64,000 nt of DNA, from the NCBI GenBank assembly GCA_021785935.1, contig JAJYOG010000002.1, forward strand, positions 124,001-188,000, in the 5' to 3' direction. The DNA comes from Actinomycetes bacterium. Lineage in GTDB: Bacteria; Actinomycetota; Thermoleophilia; BMS3ABIN01. A program made the position numbers and the translations under genes. The notes below the pieces were generated by a model. It did no database searches. It worked only from the letters and a program-made list of their open reading frames with translations, and was not told the DNA's origin. Every line of letters begins with the position of its first letter. The stretch's first letter is position 1. Shown in pieces: positions 7,828 through 15,613 of the stretch.

Positions 7828-7897
7828 GGCGGATGGGATGCTTCCGCCGCAGTTTCTGTCGAAGACCTAAAACTAAGGCGGGAACATCCCATCCGCC
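7828..7897. other. 13-base inverted repeat in the scpA-scpB gap
   Basis: GGCGGATGGGATG (7828-7840) is exactly complementary to CATCCCATCCGCC (7885-7897), with further weak pairing inside the 44-base loop. It lies in the 140-base gap between scpA and scpB, beside a copy of dispersed repeat B. It could protect the upstream mRNA end or reduce read-through into scpB. Confidence 0.6.
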
Positions 7898-7913
7898 CAA
7901 CGACCTAAACGAT

Positions 7914-7938
7914 AATTAAGTATTGTGTCCCCGAAATT
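7914..7938 (+). repeat. Dispersed repeat family B, copy 1
   Basis: AATTAA followed by GTATTGTGTCCCCGAAATT (25 bases). It overlaps the last bases of the scpA stop codon. Two further copies in inverted orientation lie at 44711-44735 and 44771-44795. Confidence 0.85.
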
Positions 7939-8695
7939 AGGCGATCAGCTTGCCGCTCTTCTCCGCCTCGTATATCAGGATTCTACCAAATAACTGCTCC
8001 TGCTCAATTTCAAGCTCGCCGGAGTTGTACATCTCCAGAAGCGCGAAGAAGGTTACCGCCTGGGTCACACGGTCGGCGTCGCCGACGATATCCTCGAAGG
8101 CGACCTTGGCCTGGTGCCGCACCGCCAGCCGGATTGCCTTCATCTGTTCCCAGACGTTCGCCGTCACCTTGGTCATGTGATCGGTGCGGATCTCCGGCGG
8201 CTCCGCCAGCAGCACCTTGAGCGCATCGGTCAGTTTCGAGGGATCGTACTTGTGCGGCACTTCCTCCTCGATCGTACGCTCCATCTTCGGCAACGGCGCC
8301 GCGCGGTAGCGCCAGAGGCGGGTAACGTCGTGACGCGCCCGCATCCAGGCGGCCGCCTCCTTGAACTTCTTGTAGGTGATCAGCCGGATTACCAGCTCCT
8401 CGCGGGCCTCCTCCGGCGTCAGCTCCTCGAGGTCGATCTCCTCAGGCTTGGGCAAGAGCTGCGCCGACTTGATCTCCAGGAGCGCGCTCATGAGGATGAG
8501 GAACTCGCTGGCGGCATCGAGGTCCAGTTCCTCCTCGGCCTCCAGCCGTTCCAGATAAGAGATGACAATGTCGGAGAGAGACACCTCGAAGATGCTGATC
8601 TCTTCCTTGAGGATGAGTGTCAGCAGCAGGTCGAACGGACCTTGAAATACTTCAAGGTCCAGATCGAGAAATTCAAGATCCCATTCGTGCGCCAT
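7937..8695 (-). CDS. scpA: Segregation and condensation protein A
   Basis: Kleisin subunit that links SMC heads and binds ScpB. 252 residues, typical length. The N-terminus carries the SMC-neck binding region (LEVFQGPFDLLLTLILKEEI, ISYLERL) and the central part the ScpA signature (ASEFLILMSALLEIKSAQLL). The C-terminal winged helix is near FFALLEMYNSGELEIEQEQL. The stop codon lies inside a dispersed repeat. It is 76 bases downstream of trpS on the same strand and is followed by scpB. Confidence 0.94.
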   Translation of the reverse strand: MAHEWDLEFLDLDLEVFQGPFDLLLTLILKEEISIFEVSLSDIVISYLERLEAEEELDLDAASEFLILMSALLEIKSAQLLPKPEEIDLEELTPEEAREELVIRLITYKKFKEAAAWMRARHDVTRLWRYRAAPLPKMERTIEEEVPHKYDPSKLTDALKVLLAEPPEIRTDHMTKVTANVWEQMKAIRLAVRHQAKVAFEDIVGDADRVTQAVTFFALLEMYNSGELEIEQEQLFGRILIYEAEKSGKLIA

Positions 8696-8771
8696 TACGG
8701 CCTGCTCCCTGTTACCCGGTTAATCATTGAGATACCGTCATAATCATGATATTGATCCGGGATCGCATCTG

Positions 8772-9788
8772 TTATTCGATCCCGATCGCCATGCAGGCTT
8801 CATCCAGCACCTCAGTGGCGACGACCTGCGCCCTGGCGCGGCCGGCTTCGAGAATACCTTCCATCCGTCCCGGCTCGGTTAGGAGCGCTTCGCGCTTTTC
8901 GCGGATGGGGTCGAGCCGCTCCATGATGCGGTCGGCCAGCCGCGCCTTGCATTCCGTGCAGCCGATCGTGGCCGTGCGGCAGCCGGAGTCGATCTCGTCG
9001 AGCTCCGCCTCGGGCGCCTCAAAAAACTGGTGGTAGGAAAAAACGTTGCACTTGTCCGGGTGGCCGGGGTCCTTGAGCCGCTGGCGCGCCGGATCGGTGA
9101 ACATCGAGGAAATTTTCTTGCGGATGGAATCAGGCTCCTCCGCCATATCAATCGTGTTGCCGTAAGACTTGCTCATCTTGCGCCCATCAAGCCCCAATAG
9201 CCGCGGCGTCTGGGTAAGCAGCGCCTTAGGCTCGGGAAAGACCGGACCGTAAAGGCCGTTGAAACGTCGAACAATTTCACGCGCCAGCTCCAGGTGTGAG
9301 AGCTGATCCTCGCCCACTGGCACGCGACCAGCCTTATAGAGAATGATGTCAGCGGTCTGCAGCACCGGATAGCCAAGGAAACCAAAGGTAGCGACGCGCT
9401 CGCCGAGCTCGGTGACCATTTCTTTATAGGATGGCGTCCGCGTCAGCCATGAGACCGGCACCAGCATCCCCAGAAGCAGGGCCAGCTCGCTGTGTTCCTT
9501 TACCTCTGACTGGCGGAAGATGACGCTGCGCTCGGGATCGATACCGGCGGCGATCCAGTCGGCGACCATCTCCAGACCATCGGCTTTCATGCCGGCGACA
9601 TTGTCATAACGTGTGGTCAGCGCATGCAGGTCGGCGACGCAATAGAAACAGTCGTAGTCGTCCTGAAGTTTTACCCAGTTGGGAAGAGCGCCGAGGAGGT
9701 GGCCGAGATGCAAGCGGCCGGTAGGCCGCATACCGGAAAAGACTCTTTCACGTGGTGGAAGCTTCGGTTCCTGGGGTTGTGCGGGCAT
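8772..9788 (-). CDS. trpS: Tryptophanyl-tRNA synthetase
   Basis: Class I aminoacyl-tRNA synthetase charging tRNA-Trp. 338 residues. The HIGH-type motif is PTGRLHLGHLLGAL near residue 22, and the KMSKS loop is DGRKMSKSYGNTI. Other family sequence includes DYDCFYCVADLHALTTRY and VPVGEDQLSHLELAREI. The C-terminal part contains a Cys pair (CRTATIGCTECKARLADRI) seen in a subset of bacterial TrpRS. It is the first gene of the block that continues with scpA. Confidence 0.96.
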   Translation of the reverse strand: MPAQPQEPKLPPRERVFSGMRPTGRLHLGHLLGALPNWVKLQDDYDCFYCVADLHALTTRYDNVAGMKADGLEMVADWIAAGIDPERSVIFRQSEVKEHSELALLLGMLVPVSWLTRTPSYKEMVTELGERVATFGFLGYPVLQTADIILYKAGRVPVGEDQLSHLELAREIVRRFNGLYGPVFPEPKALLTQTPRLLGLDGRKMSKSYGNTIDMAEEPDSIRKKISSMFTDPARQRLKDPGHPDKCNVFSYHQFFEAPEAELDEIDSGCRTATIGCTECKARLADRIMERLDPIREKREALLTEPGRMEGILEAGRARAQVVATEVLDEACMAIGIE

Positions 9789-9872
9789 GGAGGGATTTTA
9801 TCGGAGGACGGGGGGAATTGCACGCGGGTAATTCATGCGACTAGCAGCCTTCCTCAACTCGCACTCGTGTGG

Positions 9873-10702
9873 CTAGGAACCCTTGCTCCGGTTTGTTTTA
9901 TACCTGACAAGATGCTCGGTCTCTAATAAAGGTTTCAATCCATAGCGTTTCGCAACTTTGTTAAGAACTCGCTGGGCAGTTCCAGGAAGAAGATCTAAAT
10001 TTTTATCGATTTCCCGAAAATGAAGCAACTTCCCATTGTGGATGAGGTCTTCTCGGTCACTATGTATAGTAGAGTAAATGGCGTACTTCGCTTCATCTGG
10101 CCCAAAGAGGCCGGTGTCAATGACTTCCATTAACTCCTCATCTGTATAACCCGAGTACTTTCCCGAGTAAAAGCTCCTTTCATTCAAATCTGCCTCCACC
10201 ACTTTTACATTTTTGTATTTTGGAATCCTGCTTGTAATATTGGTTGCGCGAAATGACGAAATTTTGTCAAAGTCAAACTGTTTAATCAGAGCATCGAATA
10301 ACAGCTTGAGATCTGCGGCCTTACCCATGGAAAGAGCTTGCAGTCGATCCAGTGGAGATGGAAGGTTTGATATGTCAATCTCGGGAGCACAAAGAGGGTA
10401 AATTTTGCATGTACCGGCCCGTCCTTTTCCCCAGGTCGCACCAACTTCAAACCAAAGCCACGGCCTCTCAATTGAAACTGGGGTGATCATTGCAACAACG
10501 GCTTGTGATAGTTCAAGTTTGTTTTCGATGTCGGAAAGCCAATCACTACCGACCTGTATCGTGCCTGGGGAACTCGTACAAAAAACATTCACACCGTTTG
10601 CGAAAACTTTCTCAATTTCCTGCTTAACTGCATTGGCGAAATCCGCATCTGATGATGCGTGGCTGATGAAAGGACTGGCTTCTTGATTTCGTGGTCGTTC
10701 AT
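9873..10702 (-). pseudogene. TIR-domain protein, frameshifted near the start
   Basis: Probable antiviral or signalling TIR protein, about 276 residues if repaired. The ATG at 10700-10702 (AGGA about 10 bases upstream) gives MNDHEIKKPVL, but the TIR sequence FISHASSDADFANAVKQEIE is in another frame. One missing T in the run at 10669-10671 (CCTTTC where CCTTTTC is needed) would join them into a standard TIR beta-A strand KPVLFISHASSDADF. TIR features continue with VNVFCTSSPGTIQVGSDWL and RPWLWFEVGATWGK, which contains the usual catalytic-type Glu. From about residue 145 an unrecognised C-terminal domain follows (YSGYTDEELMEVIDTGLFG). Intact translation would need a frameshift or the GTG at 10590-10592, which removes the first TIR strand. 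It is divergent from the restriction-modification genes. Confidence 0.75.
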
Positions 10703-10937
10703 AGCCACAATATTTCCTATATTTAAGGGAAGGATGGGTTTTGAGCTGGCAGACTACCTAGATCCAGTTAATCCTCCATCGCTGAGGGCGACTTGTCAAA
10801 CAGGCCATTTATGTCTTAGGCGCCATCATTGAGGACATGAAGGGCATGATTAAGCATCAGAGCAGAGTCGCATCTGTCCCGATTCTGGAAACTTCAGATG
10901 TGCCGGCCGGCTATCAGCTTCCGTCCACCCCCGATGA

Positions 10938-10943
10938 TATAAT
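10938..10943 (+). promoter_or_regulatory. Candidate -10 box (TATAAT) for the R-M operon
   Basis: A consensus TATAAT stands 51 bases before the methyltransferase ATG. No good -35 box is seen at the usual spacing, and no controller (C) protein gene is present in the 290-base gap that separates these genes from the TIR gene. Confidence 0.4.
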
Positions 10944-10994
10944 CCCGTCAACTCTCCCACTCCATCATGCAAACAACGACGGAAGGAGAGAATT

Positions 10995-12716
10995 ATGGCA
11001 ATCAGCATCCAGGGAGAGCTTTTTTCCAACACCACTTACATGGACGCAGCGAGCCTGCAAATTCCAGTAAGCCCGGAAGAGCGTGGGGCTGTCTACACAA
11101 AGCCGGAGGTCGTCGGTTTCATCCTCGATCTTGCCGGTTATACAACTGACCAGCCTTTACACGAATTCCGCATCCTCGAACCCTCGTTTGGAGAAGGTGA
11201 CTTCCTCCTTCCCATAGTTGAGCGGCTTCTGATGGCTTACCAGCTTTCTTCTCCCGATCACTCCAACATCATTGAAGATCTTTCTACTGCAGTTCGAGGT
11301 GTGGAGGTTCACGACGGAAGCATAAAGAACACCCGCATCAAGCTCATTGCCCTACTGCAAACACACGGGATTGCCGAATCGGACGCCCACATGCTTGTCG
11401 ATGAGTGGATAATCGAAGGTGATTTCCTCCTCGCGGAACTGCCGCATACTTTCACGCATGCTGTCGGCAATCCACCTTATGTGCGACAAGAGCTGGTGCC
11501 TGATGCACTCATGTCCGAGTACCGGGCGCGTTATAAAACTATTTATGACCGTGCAGATCTCTACATTCCCTTTATTGAAAGGTGTTTGCGCGACCTTGAA
11601 CCCGGTGGTGCTTTAGGGTTCATATGCGCTGATCGTTGGATGAAAAACAGATATGGCGGCCCACTTCGTGCGATGATCGCTGATGAATTTCACCTTGCAG
11701 CTTATATAGACATGGTCGATACGCCAGCTTTCCTATCCGAAGTAATCTCTTATCCGGCAATCACAATCATCAGGCGCGAGCCGAGCGGCCCCACCAGAAT
11801 TGCCTATCGCCCCCAAATTGAACGGGATACTTTACGTGAGCTCGCGCAAACCATAAGGGCCAAAAAGGTTACGGCTGACAGCAATGTTATTGAAGTCGCG
11901 GATGTAACTAGAGATAGCGAACCCTGGCTACTGCAAGCCTCTGATAAACTCCGCGTTTTGCGTCGTCTCGAAGCTGAATTCCCCCTGCTGGAAGAAGTGG
12001 GCTGCAAAGTTGGAATAGGCGTCGCCACCGGCGCTGACAAGATCTTCATTGGCCCGCTTGAGGACCTCGAAGTTGAACCAGACCGGAAACTGCCCCTTGT
12101 AACCACCAAAGACATCGAGACGGGGACCGTTCAATGGAAGGGGCTCGGTGTAATCAATCCATTTCGCAACGACGGTCGGCTTGTTGACCTTGCGGATTAT
12201 CCGATGCTTGCCGCGTATCTGGAAAAAAACACGGACCTGGTCCGTAAACGTAATGTCGCCAAGAAGAACCCAAAGAACTGGTTCCGAACCATTGACCGGA
12301 TATACCCTGAGCTCGTTAATAAGCCCAAGCTCCTGATACCGGATATCAAAGGCGAAGCTCATATCGTTTATGAAGAGGGGCACTTCTATCCGCATCATAA
12401 CCTTTACTTTGTGACATCCAAGGAATGGGATTTGCGGGCAGTGCAGGCAGTGCTCCTTTCCCGAATCACCAAGCTTTTCATTTCTACATACTCAACACAG
12501 ATGCGTGGAGGATATCTCCGTTTTCAAGCACAGTACCTGCGACGAATCAGGCTTCCAAAGTGGCAAGATGTTTCTGTGGACCTTCGCGAGCAGCTCGTCA
12601 AAGCAGCAGTAGCCGGTGATATCGAAGCATGCAACCTGGCCGCATATGATTTATATCTGATCTCCCCCGACGAAGGGCAACTTCTTAATCATGACATTAA
12701 CCGGAGTAGTAAATGA
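10995..12716 (+). CDS. Type II DNA adenine-N6 methyltransferase, PaeR7I/XhoI type
   Basis: Methylates adenine in the cognate site to protect host DNA. 573 residues. Motif I is near residues 60-68 (EPSFGEGDF) and the catalytic NPPY is at 159-162 ([10 protein letters not shown]), the order expected of gamma-class N6-adenine methyltransferases. The C-terminal half ([37 protein letters not shown]) is the target-recognition region typical of this group. GGAAGGAGAG lies just before the ATG. It overlaps the endonuclease gene by 4 bases (ATGA). The neighbour's similarity suggests the site CTCGAG; several CTCGAG sites occur in the window (for example 3000-3005), so there is no sign of site avoidance. 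Confidence 0.9.
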   Translation: MAISIQGELFSNTTYMDAASLQIPVSPEERGAVYTKPEVVGFILDLAGYTTDQPLHEFRILEPSFGEGDFLLPIVERLLMAYQLSSPDHSNIIEDLSTAVRGVEVHDGSIKNTRIKLIALLQTHGIAESDAHMLVDEWIIEGDFLLAELPHTFTHAVGNPPYVRQELVPDALMSEYRARYKTIYDRADLYIPFIERCLRDLEPGGALGFICADRWMKNRYGGPLRAMIADEFHLAAYIDMVDTPAFLSEVISYPAITIIRREPSGPTRIAYRPQIERDTLRELAQTIRAKKVTADSNVIEVADVTRDSEPWLLQASDKLRVLRRLEAEFPLLEEVGCKVGIGVATGADKIFIGPLEDLEVEPDRKLPLVTTKDIETGTVQWKGLGVINPFRNDGRLVDLADYPMLAAYLEKNTDLVRKRNVAKKNPKNWFRTIDRIYPELVNKPKLLIPDIKGEAHIVYEEGHFYPHHNLYFVTSKEWDLRAVQAVLLSRITKLFISTYSTQMRGGYLRFQAQYLRRIRLPKWQDVSVDLREQLVKAAVAGDIEACNLAAYDLYLISPDEGQLLNHDINRSSK

Positions 12717-13447
12717 GTATTGATCTGACGGCCTACGAAACAAAAGCTAAAGAGGCCGTTAAAGCTTTTTGGGGAAACCGGGAGGCAGCTCGTCTTAAGC
12801 AAAATGAAAGCGGCAAGGCCGATCAGGGAGAACGAGCAGGTGTAACAGCAGGAAAGAACATGGATGGCTTCCTTGCCCTGGCAACAGACCTCGTCCATGC
12901 AAACGGCCTTGAAGAAGCGGAAATCTGTATCGATCGAAAAGTGTTGACTCTCCCGGGATATTTTCGGCCTACCAAGATTTGGGACATGCTAGTCTTGAAT
13001 GAGGGTCGGCTGACAGCAGCTATTGAGTTTAAAAGTCATGTGGGCCCATCATTCGGCAACAACTTCAATAACAGAACCGAAGAGGCCATCGGTACGGCTT
13101 TGGATTTCTGGACGGCCTTCCGGGAGGGAGCCTTTGGCGACAATCCGCGACCATTTGTCGGTTGGTTGATGCTGGTTGAAGATTGCGACGCTTCTCGATC
13201 ACCGGTCGGGGATAACTCCACGCACTTCCCCGTCTTCGAGGATTTTAGCGGTGCTTCATATGCGGATCGTTATAACATTCTCTGCCGGAAATTGGCGCAG
13301 GAGCAGTTGTATTCTTCCGCCTCAGTTATGCTGTCACCGCGAGACGCCATCAAAAATGGAACTTACTCAGAACTTTCGGAAATGACTGGGCTCAAGACTT
13401 TCGTAACTACACTGGCGGGACATGTCGCCGCGGAGGCAGCAAGGTAA
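12713..13447 (+). CDS. Type II restriction endonuclease, PaeR7I family
   Basis: Probably cleaves CTCGAG, by family resemblance. 244 residues, close to the size of PaeR7I. The start [20 protein letters not shown] and [18 protein letters not shown] match the family. The likely PD-(D/E)XK core is the stretch around [11 protein letters not shown] and [10 protein letters not shown] (Asp, Glu, Lys). It is translated from the ATG overlapping the methyltransferase stop, so expression of the two is coupled. No frameshift or stop is visible, so the system may be active. Confidence 0.88.
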   Translation: MSIDLTAYETKAKEAVKAFWGNREAARLKQNESGKADQGERAGVTAGKNMDGFLALATDLVHANGLEEAEICIDRKVLTLPGYFRPTKIWDMLVLNEGRLTAAIEFKSHVGPSFGNNFNNRTEEAIGTALDFWTAFREGAFGDNPRPFVGWLMLVEDCDASRSPVGDNSTHFPVFEDFSGASYADRYNILCRKLAQEQLYSSASVMLSPRDAIKNGTYSELSEMTGLKTFVTTLAGHVAAEAAR

Positions 13448-13556
13448 CATAGAAGTAAGTTTTTTATTCGTAGTCGTTCTGAATTTCGACACAGTTAGGA
13501 AGGGCGTGACCACGCGCAGATGATTCATAGTCGAAGGCGATTCGGTGGCTACAAAA

Positions 13557-13850
13557 CTAACCGGAATTCCGCTTCTTGCCGCCAGTGGCCCTCCTGGTTG
13601 GCCGGTATTCCGGTAGCTCCTCCCTGATCACCTGGCGCAATAGGGATTCTGTTACCGGCTGTTCGCTTCTTCCTATAAAAGCCTTGAGGGCCTCGTTCAT
13701 CATTGTTTGATAGCCGATGCCTTCACGCTCCGCGCGGGCGCGAAACTCATCCAGGATTGCATTATCGATGTAGATGGTAATGCGCGTCTTGCCTTTTTGG
13801 GCGACTGTCGCGCCTCGTTTGCCTTTTGAAAAATCGTATTCAGCTTTCAT
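13557..13850 (-). CDS. BrnA-type antitoxin, orphan
   Basis: 97 residues. The start MKAEYDFSKGKRGATV followed by KTRITIYIDNAILDEFRARA and GYQTMMNEALKAFI matches the BrnA/DUF4415 ribbon-helix-helix family, which neutralises BrnT ribonuclease toxins and represses its own operon. No brnT is present: it should lie just upstream (above 13850), where only about 200 non-coding bases separate this gene from the Phd/RelE pair. The gene is therefore an orphan or a remnant. An inverted repeat at 13864-13887 directly upstream could be its operator. Confidence 0.8.
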   Translation of the reverse strand: MKAEYDFSKGKRGATVAQKGKTRITIYIDNAILDEFRARAEREGIGYQTMMNEALKAFIGRSEQPVTESLLRQVIREELPEYRPTRRATGGKKRNSG

Positions 13851-13863
13851 ATTGCTTCACCTC

Positions 13864-13887
13864 ACGTCGTGCAGCGCGACACGACGT
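13864..13887. promoter_or_regulatory. Inverted repeat upstream of brnA, candidate operator
   Basis: ACGTCGTG (13864-13871) and CACGACGT (13880-13887) form a perfect 8-base inverted repeat with an 8-base spacer, 14 bases upstream of the brnA start. Position and symmetry fit an autorepression site for a ribbon-helix-helix dimer (inference). Confidence 0.5.
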
Positions 13888-13940
13888 ACCCCTTTTATTG
13901 CTTTTAGCTTTTGAATGATCGAACTGGAAGCGCGCTTACC

Positions 13941-13967
13941 AATTATATGTATTTTATACATATAATT
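13941..13967. promoter_or_regulatory. 27-base AT-rich perfect palindrome between two antitoxin genes
   Basis: AATTATATGTAT and ATACATATAATT form a 12-base perfect inverted repeat around TTT. It lies midway between the divergent brnA and phd genes, about 90 bases from each start. It is probably a binding site for one of the antitoxins, or a divergent promoter core. Confidence 0.5.
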
Positions 13968-14018
13968 CAAGGAGTTACTTTATTTACATCAACAATAGAA
14001 TTTCAACCTCATATAGCC

Positions 14019-14024
14019 TATAAT
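14019..14024 (+). promoter_or_regulatory. Candidate -10 box (TATAAT) for phd-relE
   Basis: Consensus TATAAT 34 bases before the antitoxin ATG at 14058. No convincing -35 box is visible. Confidence 0.45.
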
Positions 14025-14057
14025 GTAGCTACTCTTATGACTACTTTGGGAGCTACT

Positions 14058-14312
14058 ATGCCTACTATCGGAATTAGGGAACTCAAGAACCGGGCGAGCG
14101 AGATCGTACGCAAGGTCAAGGAAGAACAGTCACCCTACATTATTACGTTGCGGGGCAAGCCGTCAGCGATGATCATCCCTCTGGAAGAGAATGAAGTCGA
14201 AGATTATATTATCGCTCACCACCCATACTTCGTGATGCTCAGAGATAAGGCGCGCAAGGAGATTTACGAAGGGGATGCAGAAGGTGAGGACTATCTGAAA
14301 AAAAATAAATGA
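14058..14312 (+). CDS. Phd/YefM-type antitoxin
   Basis: 84 residues. MPTIGIRELKNRASEIVRKV then SPYIITLRGKPSAMIIPLEE is the N-terminal DNA-binding and dimerisation domain of the Phd/YefM family. The C-terminal part (MLRDKARKEIYEG) would wrap the toxin. The ATG at 14058 is preferred over longer in-frame alternatives because GGGAG lies 5 bases upstream and family similarity starts there. Its stop overlaps the toxin start (ATGA), the normal antitoxin-first arrangement. Confidence 0.88.
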   Translation: MPTIGIRELKNRASEIVRKVKEEQSPYIITLRGKPSAMIIPLEENEVEDYIIAHHPYFVMLRDKARKEIYEGDAEGEDYLKKNK

Positions 14313-14584
14313 CCTGGTCCATCGTCCTGGCGCGAAGCGCCGTTAAATCCTTGGACAGACTTGCGGCAGATGAAAGAAAACGCATTGTCGAAGCCATCTT
14401 GTCCCTCAAGGAAAACCCGACGCCGCCTGGTAAAAAGGTGAAACCCTTAAAGGCTATTGATGGCAACCTTCTGAGACTTCGAGTTGGTAGCCGGCGCGTG
14501 ATCTACGAAATCGTCAAAGACGAAATACATATTTTAGAGATAGTTGTACGTGGCGATCTGGAACGGTGGTTGAGCCGTAGGTAG
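14309..14584 (+). CDS. RelE/ParE-family toxin
   Basis: 91 residues. The family pattern is clear: SIVLARSAVKSLDRLAADER, then GKKVKPLKAIDGNLLRLRVG, SRRVIYEIVKDEIHILEIV and a basic C-terminus. RelE members cleave mRNA in the ribosome while ParE members poison gyrase; the sequence favours RelE (Arg-rich beta core GNLLRLRVGSRRVIYE), but the target is inference. Coupled to the upstream antitoxin by a 4-base overlap. Confidence 0.87.
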   Translation: MTWSIVLARSAVKSLDRLAADERKRIVEAILSLKENPTPPGKKVKPLKAIDGNLLRLRVGSRRVIYEIVKDEIHILEIVVRGDLERWLSRR

Positions 14585-14643
14585 GCTTTTAGTTGAACAA
14601 TCTCGAGGCTGCCACGATTTATACTCTCGACTTTATCTCACAC

Positions 14644-15426
14644 CTAACCGAAAAGCCGCGATACCTCCCCGGCCCTGGAAACAAAATCCGTAAGGCCATC
14701 GGGCTCGATGTGGCCGACGTGGTAATACATCAACTTGCTGCCGGCGCCCTCAATGACGATGTCGCGCAGAGCGCTGCCATCCCTGAATGCCTGCGTGACC
14801 TCGGGGCCGAATAACGCCCTCACCGCTTCCTCATCCGGTCCCGTCAACCAGCAGTGCTTGGCGAATTCAGGATCGTTTTCAGGATCGATATCGTGCATCC
14901 CTACCGTATCCCGGACCTTTTCCGCAAGACCTTTGGATCTCAGTTTGAAACCTGGTAGATTGCGCGTATCTTGAGCCAGGATACAGACAGTGTGGTTGAT
15001 ACTCTTTAAATAGACGTTCTCGCCACTTCTTTTTGTGACGTGGTAGCCATAATCGAAGACCACCGCGCTCTGGCCGCCAGCCTCGCCATCCATGTAGTTC
15101 CTGAATTCGCTCCGCCCTTCCCCCAGGGTAAACAGCTCGAATCCCGGCATGAGAGAAGAAAGCAGCGGTTCATCCGGAGCTTCATTAAAGGAAAACCCCA
15201 TTAGCGTGGCGTTCTTCTTTAGGGCGGCCGTCCTCCTCCTGGCAGATCCGCCCTGTATCTTCAGAGCTATAAAAATATAAATCGCGCTGAGCGGGATAAC
15301 GATCGCGGAAATTATTAACAGGGTCTTGACTGATGTCTTTTTGTAGAAGATCTCGTATGCCGCCAGAGTCAGAATTATGCCAACAACCGTTAATACGGTT
15401 CGTGTGGTGAGTTTAGACTTTGCCAA
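14644..15426 (-). CDS. Uncharacterised membrane protein, two N-terminal helices
   Basis: No family recognised. 260 residues. Two transmembrane helices at about 10-28 (RTVLTVVGIILTLAAYEIF) and 33-55 (VKTLLIISAIVIPLSAIYIF) are followed by a short basic stretch (ARRRTAALKK) and a soluble domain of about 185 residues, predicted cytosolic from the basic stretch. That domain contains GGQSAVVFDYGYHV and HTVCILAQD. It reads as a single intact gene at the right border of the defence island and is convergent with the RelE toxin gene. Confidence 0.7.
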   Translation of the reverse strand: MAKSKLTTRTVLTVVGIILTLAAYEIFYKKTSVKTLLIISAIVIPLSAIYIFIALKIQGGSARRRTAALKKNATLMGFSFNEAPDEPLLSSLMPGFELFTLGEGRSEFRNYMDGEAGGQSAVVFDYGYHVTKRSGENVYLKSINHTVCILAQDTRNLPGFKLRSKGLAEKVRDTVGMHDIDPENDPEFAKHCWLTGPDEEAVRALFGPEVTQAFRDGSALRDIVIEGAGSKLMYYHVGHIEPDGLTDFVSRAGEVSRLFG

Positions 15427-15564
15427 AATGCCAATTCCTTCGCCATGGAATGATAGCGCTTCTATCTGATTACACGATCTTCAATATGATCAACTCAATC
15501 CCTTCTTGACTTTGGTTAAAATCCGAAAAGGTCTCGCGCGGAAATTGGCAGGAACGCTCAGCGA

Positions 15565-15594
15565 AATTAGGAAACATAGGAAACGTACGTCCCT
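15565..15594 (+). repeat. Dispersed repeat family A, copy 1
   Basis: 30 bases: AATTAGGAAACATA followed by the core GGAAACGTACGTCCCT, which contains the palindrome ACGTACGT. It lies 20 bases beyond the stop of the minus-strand gene 15614-17899. Other copies are at 18446-18473, 18500-18529, 21374-21403, 21416-21445 and 53548-53577. Confidence 0.9.
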
Positions 15595-15613
15595 TTGCTC
15601 TTTTGCTCTTTAC

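Noticed and set aside
13911-14057. Longer start for the Phd-type antitoxin
   Set aside because: The extra 49 residues would come from the AT-rich palindrome and promoter region; family similarity and the ribosome site support ATG 14058.
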